Source: Spirogloea muscicola (lineage: Eukaryota; Streptophyta; Zygnematophyceae; Spirogloeales; Spirogloeaceae). Taken from it: DNA of 21,676 nt. Below the pieces are notes generated by a model. It saw only the letters and a list, made by a program, of their open reading frames with translations. It did no database searches and was not told the DNA's origin. The first letter of the stretch is position 1; every line of letters starts with the position of its first letter. The stretch spans positions 374,702-396,377 of the forward strand of contig WELB01000047.1 in the NCBI GenBank assembly GCA_009602725.1, written 5' to 3'. A program made the position numbers and the translations under genes. Shown here in pieces: positions 1 to 10,700 of this stretch.

Positions 1-3000
1 CCGCCGCCATGGCCGACGCCGCCGTAGCCGCCGGAGGAGCCGCGCGAGCCGCGCCGATCCCTGGACCGGCGCCCGACGAGATCGTCGTTCCCGTCCTGGA
101 CTCCATCGGTGCACCGGCACTCCATCTGATCTGGGTTGTCAATGCTTGACCGTTAATTGACTGCTTCATTTATGCTGATAACATGACCTGCGGCTGCGTC
201 TCCAGGCGTGCGGCTGCTCATGAAGATGGGATGGCGGCACGGGCGGGCCGTCGGGCCGGCGCACGTCTCCACCGGCGACAAGGCGCGGCGCGTGGCGCGG
301 CGGGCGATGCTGGCGCTGGCCAGGGCCGGGGCCTCCGATGGTGGTGGCGGCGCAGCGGCCGAGGCGACGGAGGCCGGAGGCAGGGAGGGGGGCGACAGAG
401 GAGAAGAGGAGGAGGTGGAGGAGGAGGAGGAGCTGCCGCCGGCGCCGCGGAGCACGCCAGCGTACGTCCTGCAGCCCAAGACGGACTTCCACGGCCTCGG
501 CTTCGACCCCTTCCGCGCCGCTCCGGAGTTCCGCGCCGCCAAGCGGGCCAAGGCCGGCGGCAGCGGCGGCGGCGGCGGCAGAGGAGGGCGCGGGAAAGTG
601 CGCATGGGCGGCGGCTTCGGCATTGGGGCGCTGGAGGAGGTCGGCGTCGAGGACGAGGACGTGTACGACGCGCAGGACGTGCCGGACTTCGAGATCGGTG
701 GGTCTGACGACGAGGATGAGGAGAAGGAGGGAAGGAGGACAGCCGCTAGCAGCGGCCGGCGGCGGACGGAGGAGGTGGGAGGAGCGGCAGCAAGCGCGTC
801 CTGTGCGCTGCCAGGATTCCGCATCGCGGCCGCGACTGCTGCCAATGACATCGAGCTGTGAGGCAACCCCACCTCCATTAGTCTCCGCTTTTCTTGAGCT
901 CAAATCTGAACTGCACATGCCTGGCCACTGAACCCACAACTTTGAGATCTATTGTCACTTCGTGAATGTGGCACTCCGGATTCCCACATGGAATGTATGT
1001 TATGCCCTACTTTAGATCATGGTGCTAGCAAGTTGATCATTATTTATTGTTATCAACCTATAAGAGTGTGAGGTTGACTAAATTTAACCCCTCTGTGGTT
1101 GCAAGACTGACATAATAAGTCATACACTCCTTCACATGTGTGCTGATGCAGTTACGTATGCAGCAAATGTTGTTAACAAAGCCTACTCTTGCTTTTCACT
1201 AGAGTGTTTTGTAGCTACGTTCCACTGCTGGCAGGAGCCGAGTTGGGAAACTTGAGCATTGTTCGGGATGATCATATGACATGAGCTGAATATTGACTTG
1301 TGTTTTACAACTTAACCTTGTTTTGTTGCCAGGTTCCCGCCGCCAGTGGTGCCGCAGTCATTCGTGCCAGTGCACACCTTCGCAGAACCGCTACGGCCAG
1401 CGACCGCAGCGCCGCCGCCGCCGGCCGCGGCGCCGGCCTCGCCGAGCCTGCTGGCTGCGGTGCAGGGCATGGCAGCCTTTATTGCGCGCGGCGGGCGCGC
1501 TGCTGAGGACCTCGCGCGCGAGCGACACGCTGGAGACCCGCTGTTCGCCTTCCTATCTGGCGGCGAGGGCGCAGACTACTACCGGCGGCGCGTGTGGGAA
1601 GTCCAGCAGGCGGTCGCGGCAGCGGCTAGTAACAGTAGCAGCAGCCTCGCTCAGCCGCTCGACTACTTCGGGGGACAAGGCGAGGGTCAGGGCAGGCGCC
1701 ACCGGCTGGACGCGCAGGGCCGCGGCGAGATGCTGGGCGAGCGGCCCCTGAAGCACGAGCCCGCGGCCCCAGTGGCTCCGTCGGTGGTGCCAGCGGAGGA
1801 CATCGCGCGCGTGCAAGCGCAGCTGGCCAGCCAGTTCACACGCGGCCGCACGCAGGTCCGCTGCAGGCCTGGTCTGCAAATTGACCTAAAGCACTCTGAC
1901 ATAGTACCACTTACTAGGAACTTAGAGTAATAGTTATTATGTTAAAGCTTTGAGACTTAAACCACTGAAGTTTCAAAATCAATAATTGCATCGTACTCTT
2001 CTTCAGCGGTCTTTACCTTCAAGTGTTGGTGTTAATTGCCGACCCTATCACCTGAGCTGGGTGTGGCAGGATATGGATGCGACGGCGGCTTGCGTGCCGT
2101 ACGCAGGAGACCCGGCGAAGCAGGCGCGGTACGAGGCGTTCGTGGCGGAACGAGAGAAGGGTAGCCTGAGCCAGCGCCAGGATGGCAGCGGCGCCAGCGG
2201 CGAGGCTGCCGAGTTCGAGCGCACCTGGCGCATGCTGCGCGGCCCAGGGGCCACGGAGACGCCGATGGCAGCCACTCGCGCCGCAGATGGCACATCCTCT
2301 GAGCTCTCAATCATGCTGGGCAGCCGTTTCGCCTCTGCGAGCGTTGAGGTTTCTGCGCCACTGGTGAGCGCTGCTCCCTGACACCTGACAGCACTCATCT
2401 CAAACCTCTTGACCTTTCAGGCATCAGTAGCGACCTCTATGTGGTTACTGAGCGGGTGAGCTCAGCAGCAGGTTGATTTAAATCTGTCATGTGCTTGCCT
2501 TCGGACTTGGCCACTTAGGCCGTCCATCACTTAGTACGCATTCTTTCTTACAAAGCGAAGGCGCTGATCCAGTGTGACTCACAATGAGTGAATGCTAGAC
2601 ACTAAGCTTGGGTTTTGGGCGCAGCCCACAGGGCTGGTCACGGCAGCCCAGGCGCAGGCACTGTTGACAGCGCCAACTGCGAGCGGGATCGATGACTCAT
2701 CAACTTCGAAGAGTCATCCCTGGCGGGAGGAGGTGGCCTGGCGGCCAGCCTCCCTGCTCTGCCGGCGCTTTGGCATACCAGACCCGTATGCGGGAAAGGT
2801 ACCACAGCTTTTACCATTACTTGGAAATCAACATGGAGTTTTCAATCCAAGCATTGTAGCAGTCCCTCCAGATTCAGTAATCATTTTTTGGGTTTGTTTT
2901 ACCATGTTTCAATGTTCTTCTGGTCACCATCTTATTCGTGACAGCCTGCCAAAGGTCAAAGCTTATAGAGCCCGTATTATTTGCAAACCTTGGATTTCGC

Positions 3001-4858
3001 TGCACTCGGGGAAGTTGTATGTTAGAGCTTCTCAATACACTTGGCAGCATCTCTTTAGCACCTAGATATTGCACAAGCTCACTGTGAGCCTTGTGACTAC
3101 TTGGCATCAGAACATGAGGACATGAGAGTCAGCCTTGTTTGGTTGTTGTTTCCTTTGAAAAGGGTCCAGTGTATAGGAAAAGTTAGCGTTTCTTTTGTTT
3201 TGCTTAGAATCCTGAGCAAGCCTTTGGCTTGATGCCACTTTGCAGGCCCCTCCACTGGCGAAGCCGAGGAGCCGCACAGAGTCTTTCACGCTTGGGTCTG
3301 GAGCAGCAGCCGTGGAGTCCCCCCCCCTGTTGGGTGCTCTGGCTCTGCCCGCACCTCCTTCCTCGCCTCCTGCGCACGTTGTGGAGGAGCTGCAGAGGAC
3401 CAAGGACTCGGATGAGGCAGCGCCGCAGCCAGTCGAGCCCCTGCCAGAAAAGCCAATTGATCTCTACAAGGTAATTGCTTGCTATATACTTCAGCACGCT
3501 CATCGATCTCCACAACAATAGTGAAGTTAATCTGACTATGCAACAACCCCGCCCGACCCAGAGTCGAGGGAATGCCTTGTGCCCTTTCATCCTTCAGTTC
3601 TGACCAGCTTACACGCTCACCTGTAGATCTTGGGCGTCTCTGAGCATCTTATGTCATCTGTTCTAGTATTTCTAGCTATGAGCAGGAGGGATGATCACAA
3701 TATAGATTACGCAGTTTCATATAAAGAAGTAGCTTCGTCCTGCAACAAGCCGACAGTAGCCTTTACGTCTATCAAATGATCACAATACTTCATATGCTTT
3801 CTGCAATTGGCAGGCGATCTTCTCGGACGAGGAATCAGACATTGATGAGGCCGAGGGCGGTCTGGCAGCAGTGTTGTCGGCTGCTGCGACGGATGCAGGT
3901 CCTGCCGGCCCGGAGGAGAGCGAGGCCGCCGTGGCGAGCGCCATGGCAGGCGCGGCTCTGAACAGGCTCGTGGCCGGGGACTTTCTCGAGTCCCTCGGCA
4001 AGGAGCTGGGCCTCGACGTCCCTACACCGGAGGCCGCCGCTGCCACTGGCCCTGCAGCGCAGCAGCTGGCAGCGTCGCAGGCGAGAAGGGACAAGGGGAG
4101 GCGCAGGGCTGTGGAGCCCACTGTGCGGGATCTGGCGGAGGGGAAGGCCGCTGCCTTCTTCAAGCCGGCAGCTGCCGGCCCAGGAGCGGCCGGCCCGGCG
4201 ACAGTGGATGGTCGAGGCGGCGCTGCGCTTGCACAACAAAGTAGAGAGGCAGCCACTGGGGAACCTCAGGAGAAGCACAGCAGCGGCGGGCTGCTTGGAC
4301 TTGTGCAGGTGTCTGGTGGCGGGAGGGACACCGAGAAGGCTGTTGGTACAGGCGCCGGTAAGTCTGCTCCAAGCGGGAGCAGGAGCGGCAGTGGCAGCAG
4401 CAGCAGCAGCAGCCTCTTGGACAGCTCGGAGGTTGAGAGGGAGCAGCGGCGGAGGCGCCGGCAGGAGCGCAAGAGCCACAAGGAGCGGAAGGAGCGGCGG
4501 CATGGCAAGCGCAGGTTGCGCTCTGGCAGCAAGAAGTCCGCCAAGGTACTGGTCCAGCTCGTCATTTCGCCTTGCACAATGTGCATGGCTGCGAAGCTGC
4601 TCACAAGACTAGCAGCGCTTCCATCCCCTTCATCTATTGAAGGTCGTGTGTACAATGCAGATCCGAAAGCAAGTGCGCAGAGCTCTGATATTTTGAGGCC
4701 TTGAATGCCAGCTTTGACTCGGGTGCTTTTGTGCTCTGTACCAGTTTGCGATGGAGGAGGGGTCAAGCTCCAAGAAGGGCCGAGGCCATAAGGAGGAGAG
4801 ACACCACAAGCGACATCGGCGCCGTAGCCACAAGGAAGTACTTGTGGGTGCGGCATGA
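1..4858 (+). CDS. TGH: TOUGH/GPATCH1-like G-patch and SURP splicing factor (5' partial)
   Basis: Spliced model: join(<1..108, 206..857, 1333..1855, 2070..2363, 2625..2798, 3246..3470, 3814..4545, 4745..4858). All introns are GT-AG, phases agree throughout, and 939 codons plus TGA are visible. Order of motifs: IPGPAPDEIVVPVLDSIG, then the G-patch start RLLMKMGWRHGRAVGP (split by intron 1); YVLQPKTDFHGLGFDPF; GFGIGALEEVGVEDEDVY; VPQSFVPVHTF; a SURP-like segment (GMAAFIARGGRAAEDLAR, then DPLFAFL); MLGERPLKHEP; DPAKQARYEAF; WRPASLLCRRFGIPDPYAGK; KPIDLYKAIFSDEESD; ALNRLVAGDFLESLGKELG. A Ser-rich and then Lys/Arg-rich tail ends the protein. These match the conserved blocks of plant TOUGH and animal GPATCH1 in order. 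Family knowledge: nuclear, spliceosome-associated; Arabidopsis TGH also assists DCL1/HYL1 in microRNA processing. Gly-, Ala- and Ser-run microsatellites enlarge exons 2 and 7. The N-terminal part (about 100-150 residues in relatives) lies before base 1; ATG at 9 is in frame but probably internal. Confidence 0.9.
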
Positions 4859-5504
4859 CGTAGTTGACGCTCTGTCAATGAACTTTGAGCAACATTCTTT
4901 GCTTGACTGAGGCTAGGAAATATGGCAAAGGTGCCACAGTCCTTCTCTTCATTGTCATGCTAACAAAAACATGAGAAATGATGGTCCAATCATCAAGTAT
5001 GATTAAATTACAGAATGTCCATAAGAACCCAGAGCCCTCATTTGACTAAAGAACATGATGTGGTGGCATGACTATATAGCACCTTGAGCTAGTACATGAG
5101 ATTGACACCATTTGTTGGGACGAATTCTTCATACTGCTTCAGATTGCTTCCACTGCCCGTCTGAATGCAATGCAAGGAGGTCCAAAAGTCACAATAGAAG
5201 AGCCGAGTGTGTGATGCTATGCCTCAAGCGGCACAATGCAAGCAACATCAAGTAGTGCATAGTAGTCAAAGTAGGTATCAGGAGCGTGACTGCTTACTGC
5301 CTTGCATCAAGGGTGTCAAGGATTTGTGAGCAATGAGCTGCGGCAAGCCCAGTATCCCGCACAGTATCGAGGTGTGCACCGTCCACTTCGTAGTCCACTT
5401 CAAGTAAGACGATGTCGAGGTCGTGTCTTACACACCTCTTTTCGTCAAAGGCTTGCAATGCGGTGGATTGAGAGTATGATTAAGTTGCTACATAGGGTGC
5501 CGAG
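4859..5504. other. Gene-free spacer after the TOUGH-like gene
   Basis: This holds the presumed 3' UTR of the TOUGH-like gene and then AT-richer sequence with frequent stops on both strands. I see no exon pairs, RNA gene or clear terminal repeat. A weak open frame on the plus strand from 5302 has no recognisable motif and mixed composition. Confidence 0.5.
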
Positions 5505-5650
5505 GGCTGTGAGAGGCCAGCCCGACAAGAATCGACAAGGTCTGAAGGGGCTGGAAACCGCTAAGACACACAGCTTCCTAAGTAACACAGAGGATGGTCA
5601 CTTAGTATATCCTAGCAAACAGCCAAAATTCGAACGACTAGCGGCCAATT
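5505..5650 (+). repeat. Dispersed repeat, copy 1
   Basis: A stretch beginning GGCTGTGAGAGGCCAGCCC recurs at 21312 in the same orientation. After the 19 identical bases the copies continue with gaps and then share ACAAGGTCTGAA and a diverged purine-rich part; both later reach a GGCCAAT. The sharp core is about 65 bp and the full extent is uncertain. It lies close to retroelement remnants, so an LTR or non-autonomous element fragment is possible. Confidence 0.5.
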
Positions 5651-5803
5651 GAGAGGTCTCGTTTCAGATCACAGACAGCAGAACGACAAGGTAGTCTTAT
5701 GGGTCCCGCGTATGAAGAGCAAAGGGCTAGGAACTAGGCCGCCCATGTCGGCGTGCCTCGCCTTTCGGCAGTCATGAGGAGGAACAAGAACCATGAATAA
5801 GAC

Positions 5804-6029
5804 TAACTTCCTCTGCAGGACAACAAGGGTGACGTGCCTCAGGGAGACGTGCCTGTTGTTCCAGACCCCAACAGAATTCTGGATATGGTCGTATTTGAGC
5901 AAAGCCAGGGTGAGTCATCGCAGCCTCCAGTCAGCCTAAAGAGGACTTAGGACATGTTTGTGTTTGATCAAGACCAAGCCAATCAGCAGGCAGGCCGCAT
6001 ACGACCAGTACTTAATCTGGGTATGCCCC
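5804..6029 (+). repeat. Long inverted repeat, left arm
   Basis: Reads as a diverged reverse complement of 6101-6330, about 226 bp, roughly 85-90% identical by eye. The pair starts with AACTTCCTCTGCAGGACAAC in the left arm. The left arm carries extra substitutions and small indels (for example around 5935-5950) that break the frame still open in the right arm, so it looks like the more decayed copy. The 71-bp spacer (6030-6100) could form the loop of a hairpin transcript. Confidence 0.85.
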
Positions 6030-6046
6030 CACACTACTTGGAGCAG

Positions 6047-7053
6047 CTACAGGTTGCAAAACACTATGATTGAGCAAAGCTGCACGCCTGTGTTTTCCTT
6101 TGGTGGGCCATATCCAGATTTAGGTACTGGTCGTATGTGGCCTGCCTGCTGATTGACTTGATCTTGATTAAACACAACCATGTCCAAAATCCTCTTCGGG
6201 CCGACTGGAGGCTGCGATGACTCACCCTGGCTTTGCCCAAATACGACCATATCCGGAATTCCGTTGGGGTCTGGAACAACAGGCACGTCTTCCTGAGGCA
6301 CGTCACCCTTGTTGTCCTGCAGAGGAAGTTTTGTAGGATCTTCAATATCGTCCATCTTCAGATCGGTGAATGTCTCGTCTGCCTCTGCAAACTCATCGAT
6401 TGCCATCGGGTCTGTAGTGACGTCCTTCGCTTCGGTGGCGGAAACCTCCTCTGGAGTTATTACTGATTCATGTTCGACTGAATCCACAATCACGATACCA
6501 GCATTAGCAGATTTGCTTAGTGGACTCCACCCCTTCAATAGAAAGGCAATGTCGCTTCATGGATACCAGAAACTTCCCAGCCTGGTCTGTACCATGCCAC
6601 TTCGCATAGTAATCTATACCGAATCCAAGAAGAACTAAGATTTCCGTGACCAACAATATTTTATGTTGTGGCTCGGGTAATCATGCATAAGATGGAGAAT
6701 GAGGTACACAGACTTGGATCACGTGCATTGAAGGTAATATGCGAAGGTCGCTTGGTAACTCCCAATACACTGTCTGAAGCGCCAGTGGCTGTTTTGATGC
6801 TAACATTGCTCTGTGTCACATCATTCTTGCCCAACTTCAATGAGATATGTCAATGAGATATCAGAACGGGTTGTACATCTGTGTCAAGAAGAACCAACGT
6901 AGGTGACCGTGTCTCAGTAGTTGTAGAAACCTGGATGAGTTTCCGCTTGTTGTCCACCATGGCGGCTGAGGGATACTCTTTAGTGCGCTCATTTGGGGAG
7001 CTGCGGGAAGTCATTTCTTCTAGTGACGGAGTGATAGCTGTCTTAGCCATCAC
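6047..7053 (-). pseudogene. Degraded retroelement fragment with retropepsin-like segment
   Basis: Read on the minus strand from 7053: an open stretch starts MAKTAITPSLEEMTSR and reaches LVLLDTDVQPVLISH, then a stop at about 6852-6850. Past the stop a related frame continues with GKNDVTQSNVSIKTATGASD, and after further frame changes LVLLGFGIDYY and WYRPGWEVSG. An acidic region follows (6538-6047). The order (DTG-like loop, SIKTATG, LGFGxDYY, WxRPGW) is what I know from pepsin-like proteases of green-lineage LTR retrotransposons. The active-site triplet reads DTD rather than DTG or DSG. Stops and at least two frameshifts make it a relic. I see no reverse transcriptase or integrase motifs nearby, so it is a fragment. 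The family assignment is from memory of motifs, not a search. Confidence 0.6.
6101..6330 (-). repeat. Long inverted repeat, right arm
   Basis: Partner of the left arm, on the opposite strand. On the minus strand it keeps an open frame containing two related motifs, IPDMVVFGQSQ and ILDMVVFNQDQ, which look like a short internal protein repeat. That frame is continuous with the retroelement-derived segment extending to 6538. Confidence 0.85.
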
Positions 7054-7370
7054 AGATTGAGAAGAATTGGCCTAATTGCACTGTGACAACATCATCCACA
7101 GAAATGTTTGTTTGCAACATATTCCCCACTTTCTCTTTGGATATTCTTAAACCCTTCAGACTCAAAAGAGGAGTGGTATACATCCTATTCAAAACAGTTT
7201 TGTCGACACAGCTCAATCACTTGTTACCACGTCTCTAACTGGAAATCATCCGTCACAAGCTCCAATTATCTTCTCATTCCGATTCTCTTCTATCATAATG
7301 ATATCTATTTCTACATGTACCCACATTTCTCGCTTTTCAGTTCCTTAATCACAATGTGTACGTTGCCGGT
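7054..7370. other. AT-richer spacer upstream of the redox gene
   Basis: Short pyrimidine-rich and AT-rich sequence with no coding signal on either strand. It may hold distal promoter sequence of the gene starting at 7723. Confidence 0.4.
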
Positions 7371-7376
7371 CACGTG
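7371..7376. promoter_or_regulatory. G-box (CACGTG), distal copy
   Basis: Palindromic CACGTG in the context GTCACGTGGA, 352 bp upstream of the proposed start codon. G-box/ABRE-type sites bind plant bZIP and bHLH factors. Function here is inferred from motif and position only. Confidence 0.35.
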
Positions 7377-7460
7377 GACTCTGGCGTGTCACCTCAATTC
7401 CTTACAAAGCTACCCTATCGACAGTGCCTGGCAATCGACACTGTATGGCACGACAGTTCC

Positions 7461-7466
7461 CACGTG
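7461..7466. promoter_or_regulatory. G-box (CACGTG), proximal copy
   Basis: Second CACGTG, in the context CCCACGTGGA, 90 bp after the first and 262 bp upstream of the proposed start codon. Paired G-boxes at this spacing upstream of one gene are less likely by chance than a single six-base site. Confidence 0.35.
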
Positions 7467-7510
7467 GAGCTGCTAGTCGGGGGCCCCGAGACGAGGCGCC
7501 GCGCCTCTGT

Positions 7511-7735
7511 CCGGCGTCGGGACGGCCCCACTGTCGGGAACGACGGCCGAGACGGCGGATGCCGTCTTCGAGACGGCCCCCTTCCCCCACCCCGCCTGCA
7601 GCTCCCGCCCGTGGCCCCCTCCCCCCGGCGTCGGACGCCCCACTGTCGGGAACAACGGCCGAGACGGCGGACGCCGTCTCCAAGACGCCGCCAGCTGCCC
7701 GCCCCGCCTGCAGCTCCCGGCCATGGCCAGGCCCT
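7511..7735 (+). repeat. Two-copy tandem duplication over the start codon of the redox gene
   Basis: Two GC-rich units, about 7511-7624 and 7625-7735. Shared blocks: CCGGCGTCGG, CCCCACTGTCGGGAAC, ACGGCCGAGACGGCGGA, and CCCCGCCTGCAGCTCCCG. The start codon ATGGCC at 7723 lies in the second unit. The matching position in the first unit (7611, 112 bp earlier) reads GTGGCC. Either a duplication of the 5' end or an assembly duplication next to the N at 7753. Confidence 0.75.
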
Positions 7736-10700
7736 CGCCGCCGCCGCTGCCGNCTTCCCGCCGGCGCGCGACCTCGGCGACCTGCTGGACGCGGCGACGG
7801 CGCAGCCGCCATGCGGCGTGGTGCACACCGCGGAGAGCCCGCTGACGGCGCTGGCGGCCGGCGCGGCGCTCAACGTGACATGGAGCATGGCCGACGCGCA
7901 CGCTGGCGGCTTCCGCCTCGAGCTCCTCCGGCCGCTGGCCGCCGTCCCCGGCGATGGCGGCGCCGTCCTGCGGGGCCCCGCCGAGGCCGTGGTGCTGGAG
8001 ATCTTGGCGCAGGACGGCGCTATGTCGTCCATCTATGGCCTCTCTGCGCTGACCAACGCGTCTGAGCAGTCCTGGGGCGTGCTCGCTAATCCCACGGCGC
8101 AGTGGGCCCTCGTCAGCCTCCCCCCTCGCGACTGCTACGGATGCACAATACGCCTCCTCCGGCAGGTCGCTCCAGTCAGCCATGCCTCCTGCTAATTCTA
8201 TCTTAATAGGTATATTACGCATACCATACATATGAAGTATAAGATGGATGTATACTATCATGTTATATCTTCATACTCTTAAGCATACCTTGATCAATAA
8301 TCTGATGTCGATCAGATCACAGCCGATGTGGTAAATGCTTTGCACAAGTCATGCTTCCGTTCCTTGTGCTTGGCTTGGCAGGCCATTGACATCGGAGGCC
8401 CGACTTACACACAGTGGAGCTGCGCTGATGTGAACATCATGACGTCTGGGGTGAACCCATGCCACAATTGCGCGGGCAGCGATGCGCCGTGCGCCCTCTC
8501 GGCCATCAGTGAAGAATGGGAGTGCCAGTGTGCCGCGCAGGTCCGCCTTCGTTTTTGCTACTTCTTCACTCGTTGATGCCTGGACTTGGCGGTGTGCATG
8601 CAGAACACATGCGCTGCAATTTCAATTGCTGATGAAAGCACTCGCAGTTCCTTTGCAAGTGAAGCTTCCAGCAAGCGGCACATACTGTGAAAGAGAGGAC
8701 GAGTGCACATCGGACCTGGACTGTGGTCCCCTCTATGGGAAATGCATTGACATCCAGTCTACCAACTCACCATCGAGGTAGTTCAATGGCTGCATGGCTC
8801 AGTAAATTTCTTAATGCTTGTGAATGCACCTTTCCAATGGCCCATGAAGATTGATGTGATCAACAACGACATCAATGTCTCAAGGCGAGAAGCTAGGATC
8901 CGGTTCGTGGACTTACTGGCCAGACTGTACTCTGCAGGCAATGCTTCTGTCAAGCTGGCTGGCACGGTTCTGGGTGTCAACTGGCTTCTAATCTCACGCT
9001 TGACCAGACAGTTGACCTGGCTGCTTGGAGCCACGAGTACGCCTTCAATTATAGTGCTACTAACTACACTATCTTTTGGAACATCATCGATATGCCAATG
9101 CGTGGCACTACCATTTCAGCAGACAACCGCGAAGTCAGTGTTCGGACTTTTACATCACGTTGTCATTGATGTGCAGCACTTGATTGTGCTTTCGTCATGT
9201 AAATTACGAGCCCTCAACCAACTTCAAGGTCCTAGCTTGTTCTGGGATTGAGCTTCGCAGACAATTTGACAAAATTATCTGCTTGGCAGATCGAAGTAGC
9301 CATTGCAGCATACACAACAAGTTATGTAGCAGTTGGCTGGAGGCCAATTGGCCTGCCTTGGATGAATCTTCCACACACTGATCCAGCTAGTAAGTCATGC
9401 ACCGAAGCTTATCATAGTGCTGGCTGACGGCGCATACTTCCGTACATTCCTTTGCAGGAGCTTCCGTAGTCTTTGGAGAGGCATCAGACAAAATTCCGTT
9501 TAGTATTTGGTGCTGAATCTATAGGCTGCAAGTTGATGACCAGATGGGACAGACTCTGGTTTGCAGGTGCAAAAGCCATGCCCAGTGCAGCGCCTAAATT
9601 TCCACCTCTGCCGACTTTTGACGAGCCTGCTCCAGCACCGATCCCTAGCTTTGGCACCGCACCAGCACCTTCTTCACATCATGGTAGTCACAGCAGCCAT
9701 CGCAAGGCCTCAAATACCTCAATTCACCACCGATCTTCCCAGGGGAGGCCGCATGGAATGGCCAAGTCACCACAGCACCGTGGTCAGCACCCTCTTTCCA
9801 TTACTTAGCCTATGTAAACGCCATCATGACCTTCATTGGCCATCTCATCACATTACATATACTCAGCTATGTACTTATTGTTGTGAGGCTGCGCTGGTGT
9901 TTACAGGAACCATGCATTCGCCACCTGGGAGACACCTGCTTTCTGCCGAAGGACCAGCTGAGGCCCCTAGTAGCGAGGCAACGCACCAGCACCAGAAAGC
10001 TCCAAGGTCAAAGTCACCAACGGCAGTCGGAATGCAGAGCGCTCTACCCTCTCGCCCTTCTCCATCAGCAAGACAAACCACAGACGCTTCACGTGATAGC
10101 CACACGGGACAGCCTGGTCGAAGAAAAGCAGCACCTCCGCCACCAGCTTCTACTCACCCGCCTCCGCCCAACATCATGGAGAATCCAAGACCTCCCAAAG
10201 TATATCCACCTAAGGCAGCAAACAAGTCCAAGAGAAAGGGTCAACAGAGACTTCACTCCTCGCCTCCTCATGCGTCTCGACCAATATCCCTACAAGTGGA
10301 GCAGTGGATTTATCCGGCAGATGTAAGAGGTCACCCATAGGTAGTCATGTACAAGCAGTGGTTCATGAGCTCATCTATGCATCCATGCATCACTTCCTCA
10401 GTGGCAGAAGCATATTCTGCTTGCATGGTATCCAGGTTGAAATTACTATCTGGTACCTGCTCCAGAAGCAGTACACATGCAGATACTGTGCAGCGACGTC
10501 TATGCTTGGTGTGAATCGACGAAATGTTACCCTTTTCTCAGTCAGCAATTCTAGGAATACTGAGGAGAGGATCATGTTGCCACTGAGTGCAGCACAAAGG
10601 GGACATGCCTGCCATGTATCTGCAAGACATGACAATCGCATCAGCCAGGGGCAATTATTACCGCATCCAGGTACCTATGCTTATACCTTATCACTGTTGC

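Noticed and set aside
166-939. Long minus-strand open frames opposite exon 2 of the TOUGH-like gene
   Set aside because: They are mirror frames of a GC-rich exon. The plus strand has conserved G-patch-family motifs with matching splice phases; the minus frames are low-complexity Ser/Arg/Leu.
7356-7722. Plus-strand frame upstream of the redox gene reading AGHVDSGVSPQFLTKL, like an aspartic-protease motif
   Set aside because: Only one short resemblance, no ATG, then it runs into Arg-rich out-of-frame translation of the tandem repeat. It looks like chance in 5' flanking sequence.
7473-8261. 262-codon minus-strand open frame opposite exon 1 of the redox gene
   Set aside because: Arg/Gly/Ala-rich shadow of a GC-rich exon. 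It also crosses the N; no motif.
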